From assembly GCF_002368195.1 (NCBI RefSeq), contig NZ_AP018178.1, forward strand, positions 1,806,238 to 1,870,237: DNA of 64,000 nucleotides, read 5' to 3'. Below are positions 7,594 to 16,392 of the stretch, one piece after another. Every line of letters starts with the position of its first letter. Positions within the stretch are counted from its first letter, which is position 1. The position numbers were made by a program, and so were the translations under genes. The DNA is from Calothrix sp. NIES-2100 (GTDB lineage: Bacteria > Cyanobacteriota > Cyanobacteriia > Cyanobacteriales > Nostocaceae). Under the pieces are notes generated by a model. That model saw only the letters and a program-made list of their open reading frames with translations. It made no database searches and was not told the origin of the DNA.

Positions 7594-8229
7594 GTGTCTG
7601 TAGGTATTCTCGGCACCAAGCTGGGCATGACCCAAATATTTGACGATGCAGGAGTAGCCATTCCTGTCACCGTTATCCAAGCGGGTCCATGCACCGTTAC
7701 CCAAGTTAAAACAAAACAAACTGACGGTTACGCTGCCATTCAAGTTGGTTTTGGCTCAGTTAAACCTAAGGCTTTGAACAAGCCGCTATTAGGTCACCTA
7801 GCAAAATCATCTGCCCCAGCGTTACGTCATTTGAACGAGTATCACACAGATACTTCCAGTGACTATGCTTTAGGTCAAGAAATTAAAGCAGATATTTTTA
7901 GTGCAGGTCAAATTGTAGATGTAATCGGTACAAGTATCGGTCGTGGTTTTGCGGGTAACCAAAAGCGTAACAACTTTGGTCGCGGGCCCATGTCACATGG
8001 TTCCAAAAACCATAGAGCACCCGGTTCCATTGGTGCTGGTACCACCCCAGGTCGTGTTTATCCCGGAAAACGGATGGCAGGACGTTTAGGCGGTAAACGC
8101 ATCACAATCCGCAAATTGACTGTAATACGAGTCGATGCAGAGCGCAATTTACTGCTAATCAAGGGAGCTATTCCCGGTAAACCAGGTGCGCTGGTGAGTA
8201 TCGTACCTGCCAAGAAAGTTGGTAGGTAG
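7594..8229 (+). CDS. rplC: 50S ribosomal protein L3
   Basis: 211 residues, the normal length. It begins with GTG (SVGILGTKLGMTQIFD follows), placed 11 nt after an AAGGAG Shine-Dalgarno at 7577-7582. GRGFAGNQKRNNFGRGPMSHG is the central loop that reaches the peptidyl-transferase centre, and PGRVYPGKRMAGRLGG closes the domain. First gene of the operon; rpsJ, which precedes rplC in many bacteria, is not here, as is usual in cyanobacteria. Confidence 0.97.
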   Translation: MSVGILGTKLGMTQIFDDAGVAIPVTVIQAGPCTVTQVKTKQTDGYAAIQVGFGSVKPKALNKPLLGHLAKSSAPALRHLNEYHTDTSSDYALGQEIKADIFSAGQIVDVIGTSIGRGFAGNQKRNNFGRGPMSHGSKNHRAPGSIGAGTTPGRVYPGKRMAGRLGGKRITIRKLTVIRVDAERNLLLIKGAIPGKPGALVSIVPAKKVGR

Positions 8230-8332
8230 TCAAGAGTCATTAGTTGTTAGTCATTAGTCATTAGTCATTGGCTAAGGACAAGTGACAAAAGACAAATGAC
8301 AAAGGACAAATGACAAAGGACAAATGACAAAG
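8230..8332. repeat. STRR inverted repeat between rplC and rplD
   Basis: Left arm made of AGTCATT heptads directly after the rplC stop, right arm of ACAAATGAC/AAGGACA heptads up to the rplD start. The arms are complementary and can fold back. Confidence 0.85.
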
Positions 8333-8965
8333 ATGGTTGAGACTATAGTTAAAAATTGGCAAGGAGAACAAGTCGGACAGACTTCGTTTGAGTTGCGGGT
8401 TGCCAAAGAAGAAACAGCGGCTCATGTTGTACATAGAGCTTTGGTTAGACAGCAGACCAATGCTCGCCAAGGAACTGCTAGCACAAAAACCCGCTCTGAA
8501 GTTAGAGGTGGTGGACGCAAACCTTGGCGGCAAAAAGGTACAGGTCGCGCGCGTGCAGGGTCAATTCGTTCACCCCTGTGGCGTGGTGGTGGTGTAATCT
8601 TTGGCCCAAAACCCAGAGATTATGAATTAAAGATGAACCGCAAAGAGCGGCGCTTAGCATTGCGCACAGCTTTTGTGGGTCGTGTTGACGATTTGATTGT
8701 AGTAGAAGAATTTAGCGAACAGCTATCCCGCCCCAAAACGAAAGACTTAGTAGCAGCACTAGCGCGTTGGGGAGCTGCACCAGAAGAGAAGACACTGTTA
8801 ATTTTGTCTGAGATTGCACAGAACGTTCATTTGTCAGCCCGCAATGTAGAAAATTTAAAAGTAATTGCTGCAAATCAGTTAAATGTTTTCGATTTGCTGC
8901 ACGCTGACAAAATTGTAGTGACAGCATCAGCCATAGCAAAAATTCAGGAGGTCTACAGTGCCTAA
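8333..8965 (+). CDS. rplD: 50S ribosomal protein L4
   Basis: 210 residues from the chosen ATG at 8333 (MVETIVKNWQGEQVGQ), the usual L4 beginning. An in-frame ATG at 8324 lies in STRR DNA and would add MTK. The family core RQQTNARQGTASTKTRSEV followed by GGGRKPWRQKGTGRAR is present; this extended loop lines the exit tunnel. In E. coli L4 also represses its own S10 operon. The last 8 nt overlap rplW, a sign of translational coupling. Confidence 0.96.
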   Translation: MVETIVKNWQGEQVGQTSFELRVAKEETAAHVVHRALVRQQTNARQGTASTKTRSEVRGGGRKPWRQKGTGRARAGSIRSPLWRGGGVIFGPKPRDYELKMNRKERRLALRTAFVGRVDDLIVVEEFSEQLSRPKTKDLVAALARWGAAPEEKTLLILSEIAQNVHLSARNVENLKVIAANQLNVFDLLHADKIVVTASAIAKIQEVYSA

Positions 8966-9272
8966 CTTCGACCCCCGTAACCTAGCTGACTTAATCCGTC
9001 GCCCAATTGTGACCGAAAAGGCGACCATCCTCATGGAGTTAAACAAATATACTTTTGAAGTAACTCCCAAGGCCACCAAACCAGAAATTAGAGCCGCGAT
9101 CGAAGACTTATTTCAGGTAAAGGTCGTCAAAGTCAATACTTCCAACCCACCTCGGAAAAAACGGCGCGTGGGCAAATTTATTGGTTACAAGCCCCAATAT
9201 AAAAAAGCGATTGTGACGATCGCACCTGGGGATGTAGAAAAGGTTAGACAACTTCTATTCCCAGAGGTGTAA
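8958..9272 (+). CDS. rplW: 50S ribosomal protein L23
   Basis: 104 residues. DLIRRPIVTEKAT near the start and NPPRKKRRVGKFIGYKP in the middle are typical of L23, which sits at the tunnel exit and is the docking point for trigger factor and SRP. It overlaps rplD by 8 nt, its Shine-Dalgarno (AGGAGG, 8946-8951) lying in the rplD coding region, and it is 7 nt from rplB. Confidence 0.97.
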   Translation: MPNFDPRNLADLIRRPIVTEKATILMELNKYTFEVTPKATKPEIRAAIEDLFQVKVVKVNTSNPPRKKRRVGKFIGYKPQYKKAIVTIAPGDVEKVRQLLFPEV

Positions 9273-9279
9273 AACAAAG

Positions 9280-10143
9280 ATGGGTACTCGTTCTTATCGC
9301 CCTTATACCCCTAGTACTCGCCAAGTTACAATCTCTGACTTTGCGGAAATCACTAAAACTGAGCCAGAAAAATCCCTGACTAAGTACGTACATCGTGCCA
9401 AAGGACGGAACAATCTAGGCCGGATTACTAGCCGTCGTCGGGGTGGCGGACATAAACAGCTTTACCGGATTATCGACTTTAAGAGAGATAAGCGGAACAT
9501 TGCGGGTACAGTTACAGCAATTGAATACGATCCCAACCGCAATGCGCGGATTGCCCTGGTGATGTATGAAGATGGTGAAAAACGGTACATTCTCCATCCC
9601 AATGGCTTAAAAGTTGGGACAAAAATTATTGCTGGTCCCGAATCTCCGATCGAAAATGGGAATGCTTTACCCCTAGCGAATATTCCCTTGGGTACGGGTG
9701 TTCATAATGTGGAAATGAAACCTGGCAAAGGTGGTCAAATTGTGCGTGCTGCTGGTGCTACAGCGCAAGTTGTGGCGAAAGAAGGCAATTACGTTACCCT
9801 CAAGCTACCTTCCGGTGAAGTTCGCTTAATTCGCCGTGAATGTTACGCCACCATTGGACAAGTAGGTAACACCGACGCGAGAAACTTAAGTGCAGGTAAA
9901 GCTGGCCGCAATCGCTGGAAAGGACGCCGTCCCAAAGTTAGAGGTAGCGTCATGAACCCAGTGGATCATCCCCACGGTGGTGGTGAAGGTAGAGCGCCAA
10001 TTGGGAGATCTGGGCCTGTTACTCCTTGGGGTAAACCTACTTTAGGTGCAAAAACACGCAAACCCAAGAAAGCTAGCAGTAAATTCATTGTTCGCCGTCG
10101 CCGTAAATCTTCTAAACGCGGTCGCGGTGGTCGTGAATCATAG
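9280..10143 (+). CDS. rplB: 50S ribosomal protein L2
   Basis: 287 residues, full length. L2 is needed for subunit joining and peptidyl transfer. The conserved C-terminal block NPVDHPHGGGEGRAPIG contains the key His, and GRNNLGRITSRRRGGGHKQ is the N-terminal RNA-binding part. The C-terminus ends in a basic RRRRKSSKRGRGG tail. It follows rplW at 7 nt; after it comes a 193-nt gap. Confidence 0.97.
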   Translation: MGTRSYRPYTPSTRQVTISDFAEITKTEPEKSLTKYVHRAKGRNNLGRITSRRRGGGHKQLYRIIDFKRDKRNIAGTVTAIEYDPNRNARIALVMYEDGEKRYILHPNGLKVGTKIIAGPESPIENGNALPLANIPLGTGVHNVEMKPGKGGQIVRAAGATAQVVAKEGNYVTLKLPSGEVRLIRRECYATIGQVGNTDARNLSAGKAGRNRWKGRRPKVRGSVMNPVDHPHGGGEGRAPIGRSGPVTPWGKPTLGAKTRKPKKASSKFIVRRRRKSSKRGRGGRES

Positions 10144-10336
10144 AATTTTAGATTTTGCGAAAAGTTGCGTGGGCGGGTTTCCCGACTTGAGCAAACTTTT
10201 CAAGAGAGATTTTGGATTTTCGATTGGGTTTACTTATTAGCATCCAGAAATTTTAAAGCTTTATGAAGATACCTAGTCATCCAAAATCCGAAATTCTCAA
10301 TCCAAAATCCTTGCATCCAAAATCCAAAATAGCACT
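10144..10336. repeat. rplB-rpsS spacer with ATCCAAAAT repeats
   Basis: 193 nt. TTTTGGATTTTCGATTGG on the left faces ATCCAAAATCCGAAATT and further ATCCAAAAT copies on the right, giving a large hairpin of a different repeat family from the AGTCATT type. No gene is seen. Confidence 0.65.
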
Positions 10337-10615
10337 ATGGGTCGTTCTCTAAAAAAAGGTCCTTTCGTAGCCGATCACTTGCTCAGCAAAATTGAAAAGC
10401 TGAACGCCAAAAACGAAAAACAAGTGATTAAAACTTGGTCGAGAGCATCGACAATTTTACCCCTGATGGTAGGTCACACCATAGCCGTTCACAACGGACG
10501 CCAACACGTTCCCGTTTTTGTCAGTGAGCAAATGGTGGGACACAAGTTGGGAGAATTTGCCCCTACACGTACATACAGGGGTCATGGAAAAAGTGACAAA
10601 AAATCAGGTAGGTAG
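10337..10615 (+). CDS. rpsS: 30S ribosomal protein S19
   Basis: 92 residues. MGRSLKKGPFVADHLL and GHKLGEFAPTRTYRGHGK are diagnostic. S19 binds the head of 16S rRNA with S13. The TAG stop is fused to the first STRR heptad (TAGTCATTAG), so the repeat begins exactly at the end of the gene. Confidence 0.97.
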   Translation: MGRSLKKGPFVADHLLSKIEKLNAKNEKQVIKTWSRASTILPLMVGHTIAVHNGRQHVPVFVSEQMVGHKLGEFAPTRTYRGHGKSDKKSGR

Positions 10616-10694
<79 letters not shown>

Positions 10695-11054
10695 ATGGCT
10701 ACTGATACTACTGAAGTCAAAGCGATCGCTCGTTTTATCCGCATTTCTCCCTTTAAAGTACGTCGTGTACTCGATCAAATTCGGGGCAGGTCGTACCGAG
10801 AAGCGTTGATTATTCTGGAATTTATGCCTTATCGCGCCTGCGATCCAGTTTTAAAGGTTCTCAGAAGCGCCGCCGCCAATGCGGAGCATAATGCTGGTTT
10901 AGACCGTGCCCAGCTAGTGATTACTCAGGCATACGCCGATCAAGGCCCAGTACTCAAAAGATTCCAACCCAGAGCGCAGGGTCGAGCTTACCAAATTCGC
11001 AAACCGACGTGTCATATCACCGTAGCAGTAGCCGCTGGCGCTGCTGCTGAATAA
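10695..11054 (+). CDS. rplV: 50S ribosomal protein L22
   Basis: 119 residues from ATG 10695, preceded by AAAAAGGAAAAAAT. An upstream in-frame ATG at 10668 lies in repeat DNA and is rejected. FIRISPFKVRRVLDQIRGRS and the loop GPVLKRFQPRAQGRAYQIRK are the L22 signatures. The hairpin loop lines the exit tunnel next to L4. Confidence 0.96.
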   Translation: MATDTTEVKAIARFIRISPFKVRRVLDQIRGRSYREALIILEFMPYRACDPVLKVLRSAAANAEHNAGLDRAQLVITQAYADQGPVLKRFQPRAQGRAYQIRKPTCHITVAVAAGAAAE

Positions 11055-11106
11055 TTACTAGACACGAAAAAATTGCGTAAAGTAAGAAATTTTAGAGGAA
11101 GCATTT

Positions 11107-11874
11107 GTGGGACAAAAAATTCATCCAGTTGGTTTTCGACTGGGTATTACACAAGAACATCAATCTCGGTGGTTTGCCGTTCCTGACAAATATCCAGAAC
11201 TGCTCCAAGAAGACCACAAACTCCGTCAATATATAGAACAAAAGCTGGGTAGACTAGCGCAAAACAACGCTGGGATCTCAGAAGTGCGGATTGAGCGCAA
11301 AGCAGACCAAATCGACTTAGAAGTACGCACAGCTAGACCTGGCGTAGTCGTAGGTCGTGGTGGTCAAGGGATCGAATCCTTACGTACCGGACTCCAAGAA
11401 CTGTTGGGTAGCAATCGCCAAATTCGCATCAACGTAGTAGAAGTACAACGAGTTGATGCTGATGCCTACTTGATTGCCGAATATATCGCTCAACAATTGG
11501 AACGCCGCGTATCTTTCCGTCGGGTGGTACGTCAAGCTATTCAACGTGCCCAACGTGCTGGTGTTCAAGGCATTAAAGTCCAAGTTAGCGGTCGGCTAAA
11601 CGGTGCAGAAATCGCCCGTACAGAATGGACTCGTGAAGGTAGAGTACCCTTACATACCTTAAGGGCTGACATTGATTACTCTTACTGTACAGCCAAAACG
11701 GTTTATGGGATTCTCGGCATTAAAGTGTGGGTATTTAAGGGAGAAATCATCCCTGGACAAGAAGAAACTGCTCCTGCACCCACAACCCGTGAACGCGATC
11801 GCGATCGCGCTCCCTCTCGCCGTCAACAACAACGCCGTCGCCAACAATTTGAAGACCGCTCAAATGAAGGGTAA
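11107..11874 (+). CDS. rpsC: 30S ribosomal protein S3
   Basis: 255 residues, GTG start after AGAGGAAGC. GQKIHPVGFRLGI begins the protein, the KH domain carries VVGRGGQGIESL (about 79-90), and GVQGIKVQVSGRLNGAEIAR is the C-terminal domain. The last 30 residues form a low-complexity Arg/Gln tail (RERDRDRAPSRRQQQRRR) whose DNA contains two overlapping HIP1 octamers near 11795. S3 sits at the mRNA entry. Confidence 0.97.
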   Translation: MGQKIHPVGFRLGITQEHQSRWFAVPDKYPELLQEDHKLRQYIEQKLGRLAQNNAGISEVRIERKADQIDLEVRTARPGVVVGRGGQGIESLRTGLQELLGSNRQIRINVVEVQRVDADAYLIAEYIAQQLERRVSFRRVVRQAIQRAQRAGVQGIKVQVSGRLNGAEIARTEWTREGRVPLHTLRADIDYSYCTAKTVYGILGIKVWVFKGEIIPGQEETAPAPTTRERDRDRAPSRRQQQRRRQQFEDRSNEG

Positions 11875-11960
11875 ATCGTCATTAGTCATTAGTCCTTAGT
11901 CCTTGGTAATGACAAATGACAAATGACAAATGACAAATGACAAATGACAACTAACAAACC
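11875..11960. repeat. STRR inverted repeat between rpsC and rplP
   Basis: About four AGTCATT/AGTCCTT heptads face five ACAAATG heptads. No clear Shine-Dalgarno for rplP is left between the repeats and its ATG. Confidence 0.85.
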
Positions 11961-12386
11961 ATGTTAAGTCCAAGAAGAACTAAATTCCGCAAACAACAAC
12001 GCGGACGGATGGAGGGTCTAGCCCACCGTGGTAGCACCCTGAACTTTGGCGATTTTGCACTCCAAGCTCAAGAACCTGCTTGGATTACCTCCCGACAAAT
12101 CGAGGCTTCTCGTCGAGCCATGACCCGTTACATTCGCCGGGGTGGACAAATCTGGATTCGGATTTTCCCTGATAAACCTGTAACCATGCGTCCGGCTGAA
12201 ACCCGGATGGGTTCCGGTAAAGGTAACCCAGAGTTTTGGGTAGCTGTAGTCAAGCCAGGGCGGATTTTGTTTGAAATCGCTGGTGTTTCTGAAGAAATCG
12301 CCCGTGAAGCCATGCGCCTAGCTGCATATAAGCTGCCAATTAAAACCAAATTTATTGTGCGCCCCCAAATACAGGAGCAGGAGTAG
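11961..12386 (+). CDS. rplP: 50S ribosomal protein L16
   Basis: 141 residues. MLSPRRTKFRKQQRGRM and RMGSGKGNPEFWVAVVKPG are the family signatures. L16 organises the A-site tRNA region of the large subunit. It ends 3 nt before rpmC, so these two and rpsQ are tightly coupled. Confidence 0.97.
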   Translation: MLSPRRTKFRKQQRGRMEGLAHRGSTLNFGDFALQAQEPAWITSRQIEASRRAMTRYIRRGGQIWIRIFPDKPVTMRPAETRMGSGKGNPEFWVAVVKPGRILFEIAGVSEEIAREAMRLAAYKLPIKTKFIVRPQIQEQE

Positions 12387-12389
12387 GTT

Positions 12390-12617
12390 ATGCCTCTTCC
12401 CAAGGTTTCAGAAGCTAGAGAATTAACTGACGAGAAACTGTCCCAGGAAATTGTTGCTGTTAAAAGACAACTATTTCAATTGCGCTTGCAAAAAGCGACC
12501 AGACAATTGGACAAGCCCCACCAGTTTAAACACGCCCGACATCGCCTAGCACAATTGCTAACAGTCGAAGGAGAACGGAAACGGGCAGCAAGTCAACAGT
12601 CTCAAGAACAAAAGTAG
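12390..12617 (+). CDS. rpmC: 50S ribosomal protein L29
   Basis: 75 residues of two long helices (EARELTDEKLSQEIVAVKRQ, then QLRLQKATRQLDKPHQFKHA). Slightly longer than the 60-70 residue bacterial average because of a Gln/Ser-rich end. L29 lies at the tunnel exit beside L23. Confidence 0.95.
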   Translation: MPLPKVSEARELTDEKLSQEIVAVKRQLFQLRLQKATRQLDKPHQFKHARHRLAQLLTVEGERKRAASQQSQEQK

Positions 12618-12623
12618 GAGATT

Positions 12624-12875
12624 ATGGCAGTCAAAGAACGAGTTGGCTTGGTAGTGAGCGATAAAATGCAAAAAACGGTAGTAGTAGCCGTAGAAAACCG
12701 CGCTCCTCACCCCAAGTACGGCAAAATTGTAGTTCAAACCCGGCGCTATAAAGCTCATGATGAAGACAATCAGTGCAAAGTGGGCGATCGCGTTCGCATT
12801 CAGGAAACTAGACCCCTGAGTAAAACCAAGCGCTGGCAAGTCACAGAAATTCTCAACGCCAAAGCTACAACGTAA
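12624..12875 (+). CDS. rpsQ: 30S ribosomal protein S17
   Basis: 83 residues. KERVGLVVSDKMQKTVVVAV and the OB-fold end VGDRVRIQETRPLSKTKRW identify S17, a primary 16S rRNA binder. Shine-Dalgarno TAGGAG lies 7 nt upstream of the ATG. Confidence 0.97.
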   Translation: MAVKERVGLVVSDKMQKTVVVAVENRAPHPKYGKIVVQTRRYKAHDEDNQCKVGDRVRIQETRPLSKTKRWQVTEILNAKATT

Positions 12876-12916
12876 TAGTTGTTATCAAACTAACAACTTA
12901 ACAAGGGAGACAAATT

Positions 12917-13285
12917 GTGATTCAACCCCAGACTTACCTGAATGTCGCAGATAATAGTGGTGCCCGGAAGCTAATGTGCATCCGCGTATTAGGCGCAGGC
13001 AACCGCCGTTACGGTGGCGTGGGTGATAAAATTATTGCCGTTGTCAAAGATGCCCAACCCAACATGGCTGTAAAAAAGTCAGATGTGGTAGAGGCAGTAA
13101 TTGTCCGCACTCGTAAAAGTATAAATCGAGATAGCGGTATGAGCATTCGGTTTGACGATAACGCCGCAGTGATCATCAACAAAGATGGTAACCCCAGAGG
13201 CACACGGGTATTTGGCCCAGTTGCCCGGGAACTGCGTGATAAAAACTTCACCAAAATTGTTTCTTTGGCTCCGGAGGTGCTGTAA
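12917..13285 (+). CDS. rplN: 50S ribosomal protein L14
   Basis: 122 residues, GTG start after AAGGGAGA. IQPQTYLNVADNSGARKLMC and NKDGNPRGTRVFGPVARELR are diagnostic. The TAA stop shares one base with the ATG of rplX, so translation is coupled. L14 is also the docking site of RsfS, whose gene lies at 49468-49929. Confidence 0.97.
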   Translation: MIQPQTYLNVADNSGARKLMCIRVLGAGNRRYGGVGDKIIAVVKDAQPNMAVKKSDVVEAVIVRTRKSINRDSGMSIRFDDNAAVIINKDGNPRGTRVFGPVARELRDKNFTKIVSLAPEVL

Positions 13286-13635
13286 TGGCAAAACAGCCAC
13301 AACCCAAGGTATTTCATAAAATGCATGTCAAAACTGGCGACACTGTGCAAGTGATTGCTGGTAAGGACAAAGGAAAAGTGGGTGAAGTGATTCAAGCACT
13401 GCCACAACTTAGTAAAGTTATTGTCAAAGGCGTCAATATTAAAACTAAGCACGTAAAGCCCCAGCAAGAAGGGGAATCAGGAAGAATAGTCACCCAGGAA
13501 TTCCCGATTCATAGCTCCAACGTTATGCTTTACTCCACCAAGCAAAACGTCGCCAGTCGCGTATGCTACACCTTCACCGCTGAAGGTAAAAAAGTGCGCA
13601 AGCTCAAGAAAACCGGCGAAATCCTGGATAAATAG
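13285..13635 (+). CDS. rplX: 50S ribosomal protein L24
   Basis: 116 residues. The KOW motif VIAGKDKGKVGEVIQALP (about 23-40) and GVNIKTKHVKPQQEGESG identify L24, an early assembly protein. It overlaps rplN by one base. After it come 116 nt containing another ATCTAAAAT-type inverted repeat (13653-13708). Confidence 0.97.
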   Translation: MAKQPQPKVFHKMHVKTGDTVQVIAGKDKGKVGEVIQALPQLSKVIVKGVNIKTKHVKPQQEGESGRIVTQEFPIHSSNVMLYSTKQNVASRVCYTFTAEGKKVRKLKKTGEILDK

Positions 13636-13751
13636 TCAGCGAGCAAGGGACGATTTTAGATGAGATTTTAAATTCAATCTAAAATCCCAAATCTAAAATC
13701 TAAAATTCAAGGTTCCCTGACCAAGCCCAGGGAGAAACAGGACAAAAAATT

Positions 13752-14300
13752 ATGGCGACAACAAGACTCAAAACCTTATATCTAGAGACAATCGTCCCCA
13801 AACTGACCAGTCAGTTTCAATACACCAACGTTCATCAAGTGCCGAAGTTGGTCAAAGTTACTGTTAACCGAGGTTTGGGAGAGGCGGCTCAAAATGCTAA
13901 AGCACTAGACGCGTCTCTCAACGAAATTGCCACGATTACTGGTCAAAAACCAGTAGTAACAAGAGCGAAAAAGGCGATCGCCGGCTTCAAAATTCGTCAA
14001 GGTATGCCTGTTGGGATCATGGTGACCTTAAGAGGCGAGAGGATGTATGCCTTCCTCGACAGACTTATTAGCTTGTCCCTACCCAGAATCAGAGATTTTC
14101 GCGGCGTTAGTCCTAAAAGCTTTGATGGTCGCGGTAACTACACTCTAGGTGTCCGAGAACAGCTAATTTTTCCAGAAATCGAGTATGACAGCATCGATCA
14201 AATCCGTGGTCTAGATATTTCCATCATTACCACAGCGAAAAACGACGAAGAAGGCCGCGCCCTACTGAAAGAAATGGGTATGCCTTTTCGCGATCAATAA
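13752..14300 (+). CDS. rplE: 50S ribosomal protein L5
   Basis: 182 residues. VPKLVKVTVNRGLGEA, TGQKPVVTRAKKAIAGFKIR and IFPEIEYDSID are L5 signatures. L5 binds 5S rRNA. In many bacteria rpsN (S14) follows; here rpsH follows directly, as in other cyanobacteria where rpsN is elsewhere. Confidence 0.97.
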   Translation: MATTRLKTLYLETIVPKLTSQFQYTNVHQVPKLVKVTVNRGLGEAAQNAKALDASLNEIATITGQKPVVTRAKKAIAGFKIRQGMPVGIMVTLRGERMYAFLDRLISLSLPRIRDFRGVSPKSFDGRGNYTLGVREQLIFPEIEYDSIDQIRGLDISIITTAKNDEEGRALLKEMGMPFRDQ

Positions 14301-14320
14301 GTTCATCTAAAGAGGGAACG

Positions 14321-14722
14321 ATGGCGGCTAACGACACAATTGCAGATATGCTGACGCGCATCCGCAATGCCAACTTGGCGAGGCATCAAACTACACTAGT
14401 GCCTGCAACAAAACTCACCCGTAGTATTGCAAAAGTACTACGAGAAGAAGGCTTTATTTCTGAATTTGAAGAATCAGGAGAAGGCGTAAAACGTAACCTG
14501 GTGATTGCCCTGAAATATAAGGGTAAAAATCGCCAGCCACTAATTACCGCCCTCAAGCGCGTAAGTAAACCTGGTTTGCGGGTTTACTCTAATCGCAAAG
14601 ATTTACCCAGAGTACTCGGTGGTATCGGCATTGCCATTATTTCTACATCCAGTGGGATTATGACCGACCGCGAAGCGCGGCGTCAGAACTTGGGTGGGGA
14701 AGTACTGTGCTATGTCTGGTAG
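14321..14722 (+). CDS. rpsH: 30S ribosomal protein S8
   Basis: 133 residues. NDTIADMLTRIRNANLA at the start and ISTSSGIMTDREARRQNLGG at the end are the S8 signatures. In E. coli S8 is the autogenous repressor of the spc operon. The stop TAG merges with the STRR that follows. Confidence 0.97.
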   Translation: MAANDTIADMLTRIRNANLARHQTTLVPATKLTRSIAKVLREEGFISEFEESGEGVKRNLVIALKYKGKNRQPLITALKRVSKPGLRVYSNRKDLPRVLGGIGIAIISTSSGIMTDREARRQNLGGEVLCYVW

Positions 14723-14801
14723 TCATTAGTCATTAGTCATTTGTCATTAGTAAAAGACAAAGGACAAAGGACAAAGGACAAATAACAAAGGACAAAAAGT
14801 C
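14723..14801. repeat. STRR inverted repeat between rpsH and rplF
   Basis: AGTCATT heptads (left) against four AAGGACA heptads (right). The AAGGACA copies next to the rplF ATG could themselves act as a weak Shine-Dalgarno. Confidence 0.85.
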
Positions 14802-15350
14802 ATGTCTCGTATTGGTAAACGTCCAATTACTATTCCCGCCAAAGTGCAAGTGGCGATTGATGGCAGCAAAGTTGTCGTCAAAGGGCCTAAAGGAGAACTT
14901 TCTCGTGTGTTACCTAATCATGTGTCAGTCTCCCAAGAAGGCGAAACATTACTAGTAACTCGTAGGGATGAAACCCGCACCTCCAGGCAAATGCACGGTT
15001 TGAGCCGTACTTTAGTGGCCAACATGGTCGAGGGCGTGTCCCAAGGTTTTCAGCGCCGTTTAGAAATCCAAGGTGTTGGTTACCGGGCACAAGTCCAAGG
15101 TCGTAACCTCGTTTTAAATATGGGTTACAGCCATCAGGTACAAATTGAACCTCCCGATGGAATTCAGTTTGCTGTCGAAGGTACAACTAACGTCATAGTC
15201 AGTGGCTATGACAAAGAAATAGTAGGTAACACAGCAGCGAAAATTCGTGCCGTTCGTAAACCAGAACCGTATAAAGGCAAGGGTATTCGCTACGCAGGTG
15301 AAGTGGTCAGACGGAAAGCTGGTAAGACTGGTAAGGGTGGTAAGAAGTAA
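14802..15350 (+). CDS. rplF: 50S ribosomal protein L6
   Basis: 182 residues. MSRIGKRPITIPAKV and EPYKGKGIRYAGEVVRRKAG (the C-terminal signature) are present. L6 lies near the GTPase-associated centre. Only 2 nt separate it from rplR. Confidence 0.97.
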   Translation: MSRIGKRPITIPAKVQVAIDGSKVVVKGPKGELSRVLPNHVSVSQEGETLLVTRRDETRTSRQMHGLSRTLVANMVEGVSQGFQRRLEIQGVGYRAQVQGRNLVLNMGYSHQVQIEPPDGIQFAVEGTTNVIVSGYDKEIVGNTAAKIRAVRKPEPYKGKGIRYAGEVVRRKAGKTGKGGKK

Positions 15351-15352
15351 AA

Positions 15353-15715
15353 ATGAAACTTACTCGTAGAGAATCAAAAACACGTCGCCATCGACGTATC
15401 CGTGGTAAAGTTCAAGGCTCTCAAGAACGCCCGCGTTTAGCCGTATTTCGCTCGAATGAGCATATTTATGCTCAAGTAATTGATGATACTCAACATCATA
15501 CTTTGGTTTCAGCCTCAACTCTAGAACCAGAGTTGAAGTCGAGTTTAGCGTCAGGTGCTAACCGCGACGCATCAGTGCAAGTAGGTAAATTGATAGCAGC
15601 GCGATCGCTAGAAAAAGGCATCACCCAAGTCGTCTTCGATCGCGGTGGTAACCTATACCACGGTCGTATCCAGGCACTAGCTGATGCAGCTCGTGAGGCT
15701 GGTTTAGATTTCTAA
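15353..15715 (+). CDS. rplR: 50S ribosomal protein L18
   Basis: 120 residues. RRRIRGK-type basic N-terminus followed by RPRLAVFRSNEHIYAQVIDD and the end VVFDRGGNLYHGRIQALADA identify L18, which binds 5S rRNA with L5. It starts 2 nt after rplF. Confidence 0.97.
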   Translation: MKLTRRESKTRRHRRIRGKVQGSQERPRLAVFRSNEHIYAQVIDDTQHHTLVSASTLEPELKSSLASGANRDASVQVGKLIAARSLEKGITQVVFDRGGNLYHGRIQALADAAREAGLDF

Positions 15716-15815
15716 AGTCATTTGTCATCAGTCATTAGTCTTTTGTTCAAAAACAACTGACAACTGACAACTGACAACTGACAACTGACAATTGACTAAC
15801 AGAGAGCATTTAATT
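15716..15815. repeat. STRR inverted repeat between rplR and rpsE
   Basis: GTCATTTGTCATCAGTCATT on the left and about five ACAACTG heptads on the right. An ATG at 15792, just past the last heptads, is in frame with rpsE but is an unlikely start. Confidence 0.85.
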
Positions 15816-16343
15816 ATGGCAACTGGTCGTCGTAAAGCGAACCGCGCAAAGAAAGAAGAAACCAACTGGCAAGAGCGGGTAATTCAGATCCGCCGGGTGA
15901 GCAAGGTCGTCAAAGGTGGTAAAAAACTCAGCTTCCGGGCGATCGTCGTCGTCGGTAACGAACGCGGTCAAGTTGGTGTTGGAGTAGGTAAAGCCTCAGA
16001 TGTAATTGGTGCGGTGAAAAAAGGCGTAGCCGACGGTAAAAAACATCTCATTGACATCCCCATTACCAAATCTAATTCCATCCCCCATCCCATTGATGGT
16101 GTTGGTGGTGGAGCTAAGGTAATTATGCGCCCAGCCGCACCCGGTACAGGCGTAATTGCCGGTGGTGCTGTGCGGACGGTACTGGAATTAGCCGGAGTGC
16201 GAAACGTTCTAGCCAAGCAACTAGGCTCCAACAATCCACTCAACAATGCTAGAGCCGCAGTCAACGCCTTATCTACACTGCGTACCTTGACTGAAGTCGC
16301 TGAAGACCGGGGTGTTCCTATTGAAAATCTCTACACCGTTTAG
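15816..16343 (+). CDS. rpsE: 30S ribosomal protein S5
   Basis: 175 residues from ATG 15816 (MATGRRKANRAKKEETNWQE), the usual cyanobacterial start and preceded by AGAGAG. The double-stranded RNA-binding domain has FRAIVVVGNERGQVGVGVGK, followed by PHPIDGVGGGAKVIMRPAAP. S5 controls decoding accuracy. rpmD (L30), which often follows, is absent, and rplO is next. Confidence 0.97.
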   Translation: MATGRRKANRAKKEETNWQERVIQIRRVSKVVKGGKKLSFRAIVVVGNERGQVGVGVGKASDVIGAVKKGVADGKKHLIDIPITKSNSIPHPIDGVGGGAKVIMRPAAPGTGVIAGGAVRTVLELAGVRNVLAKQLGSNNPLNNARAAVNALSTLRTLTEVAEDRGVPIENLYTV

Positions 16344-16392
16344 TAGAGCAAATTTTGCCTCCTCCTTTGTGTAAAAAATTACTATTTACATC

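Noticed and set aside
8324..8332. ATG 8324 as the rplD start
   Set aside because: It lies in repeat DNA and adds residues absent from L4; ATG 8333 gives the normal N-terminus.
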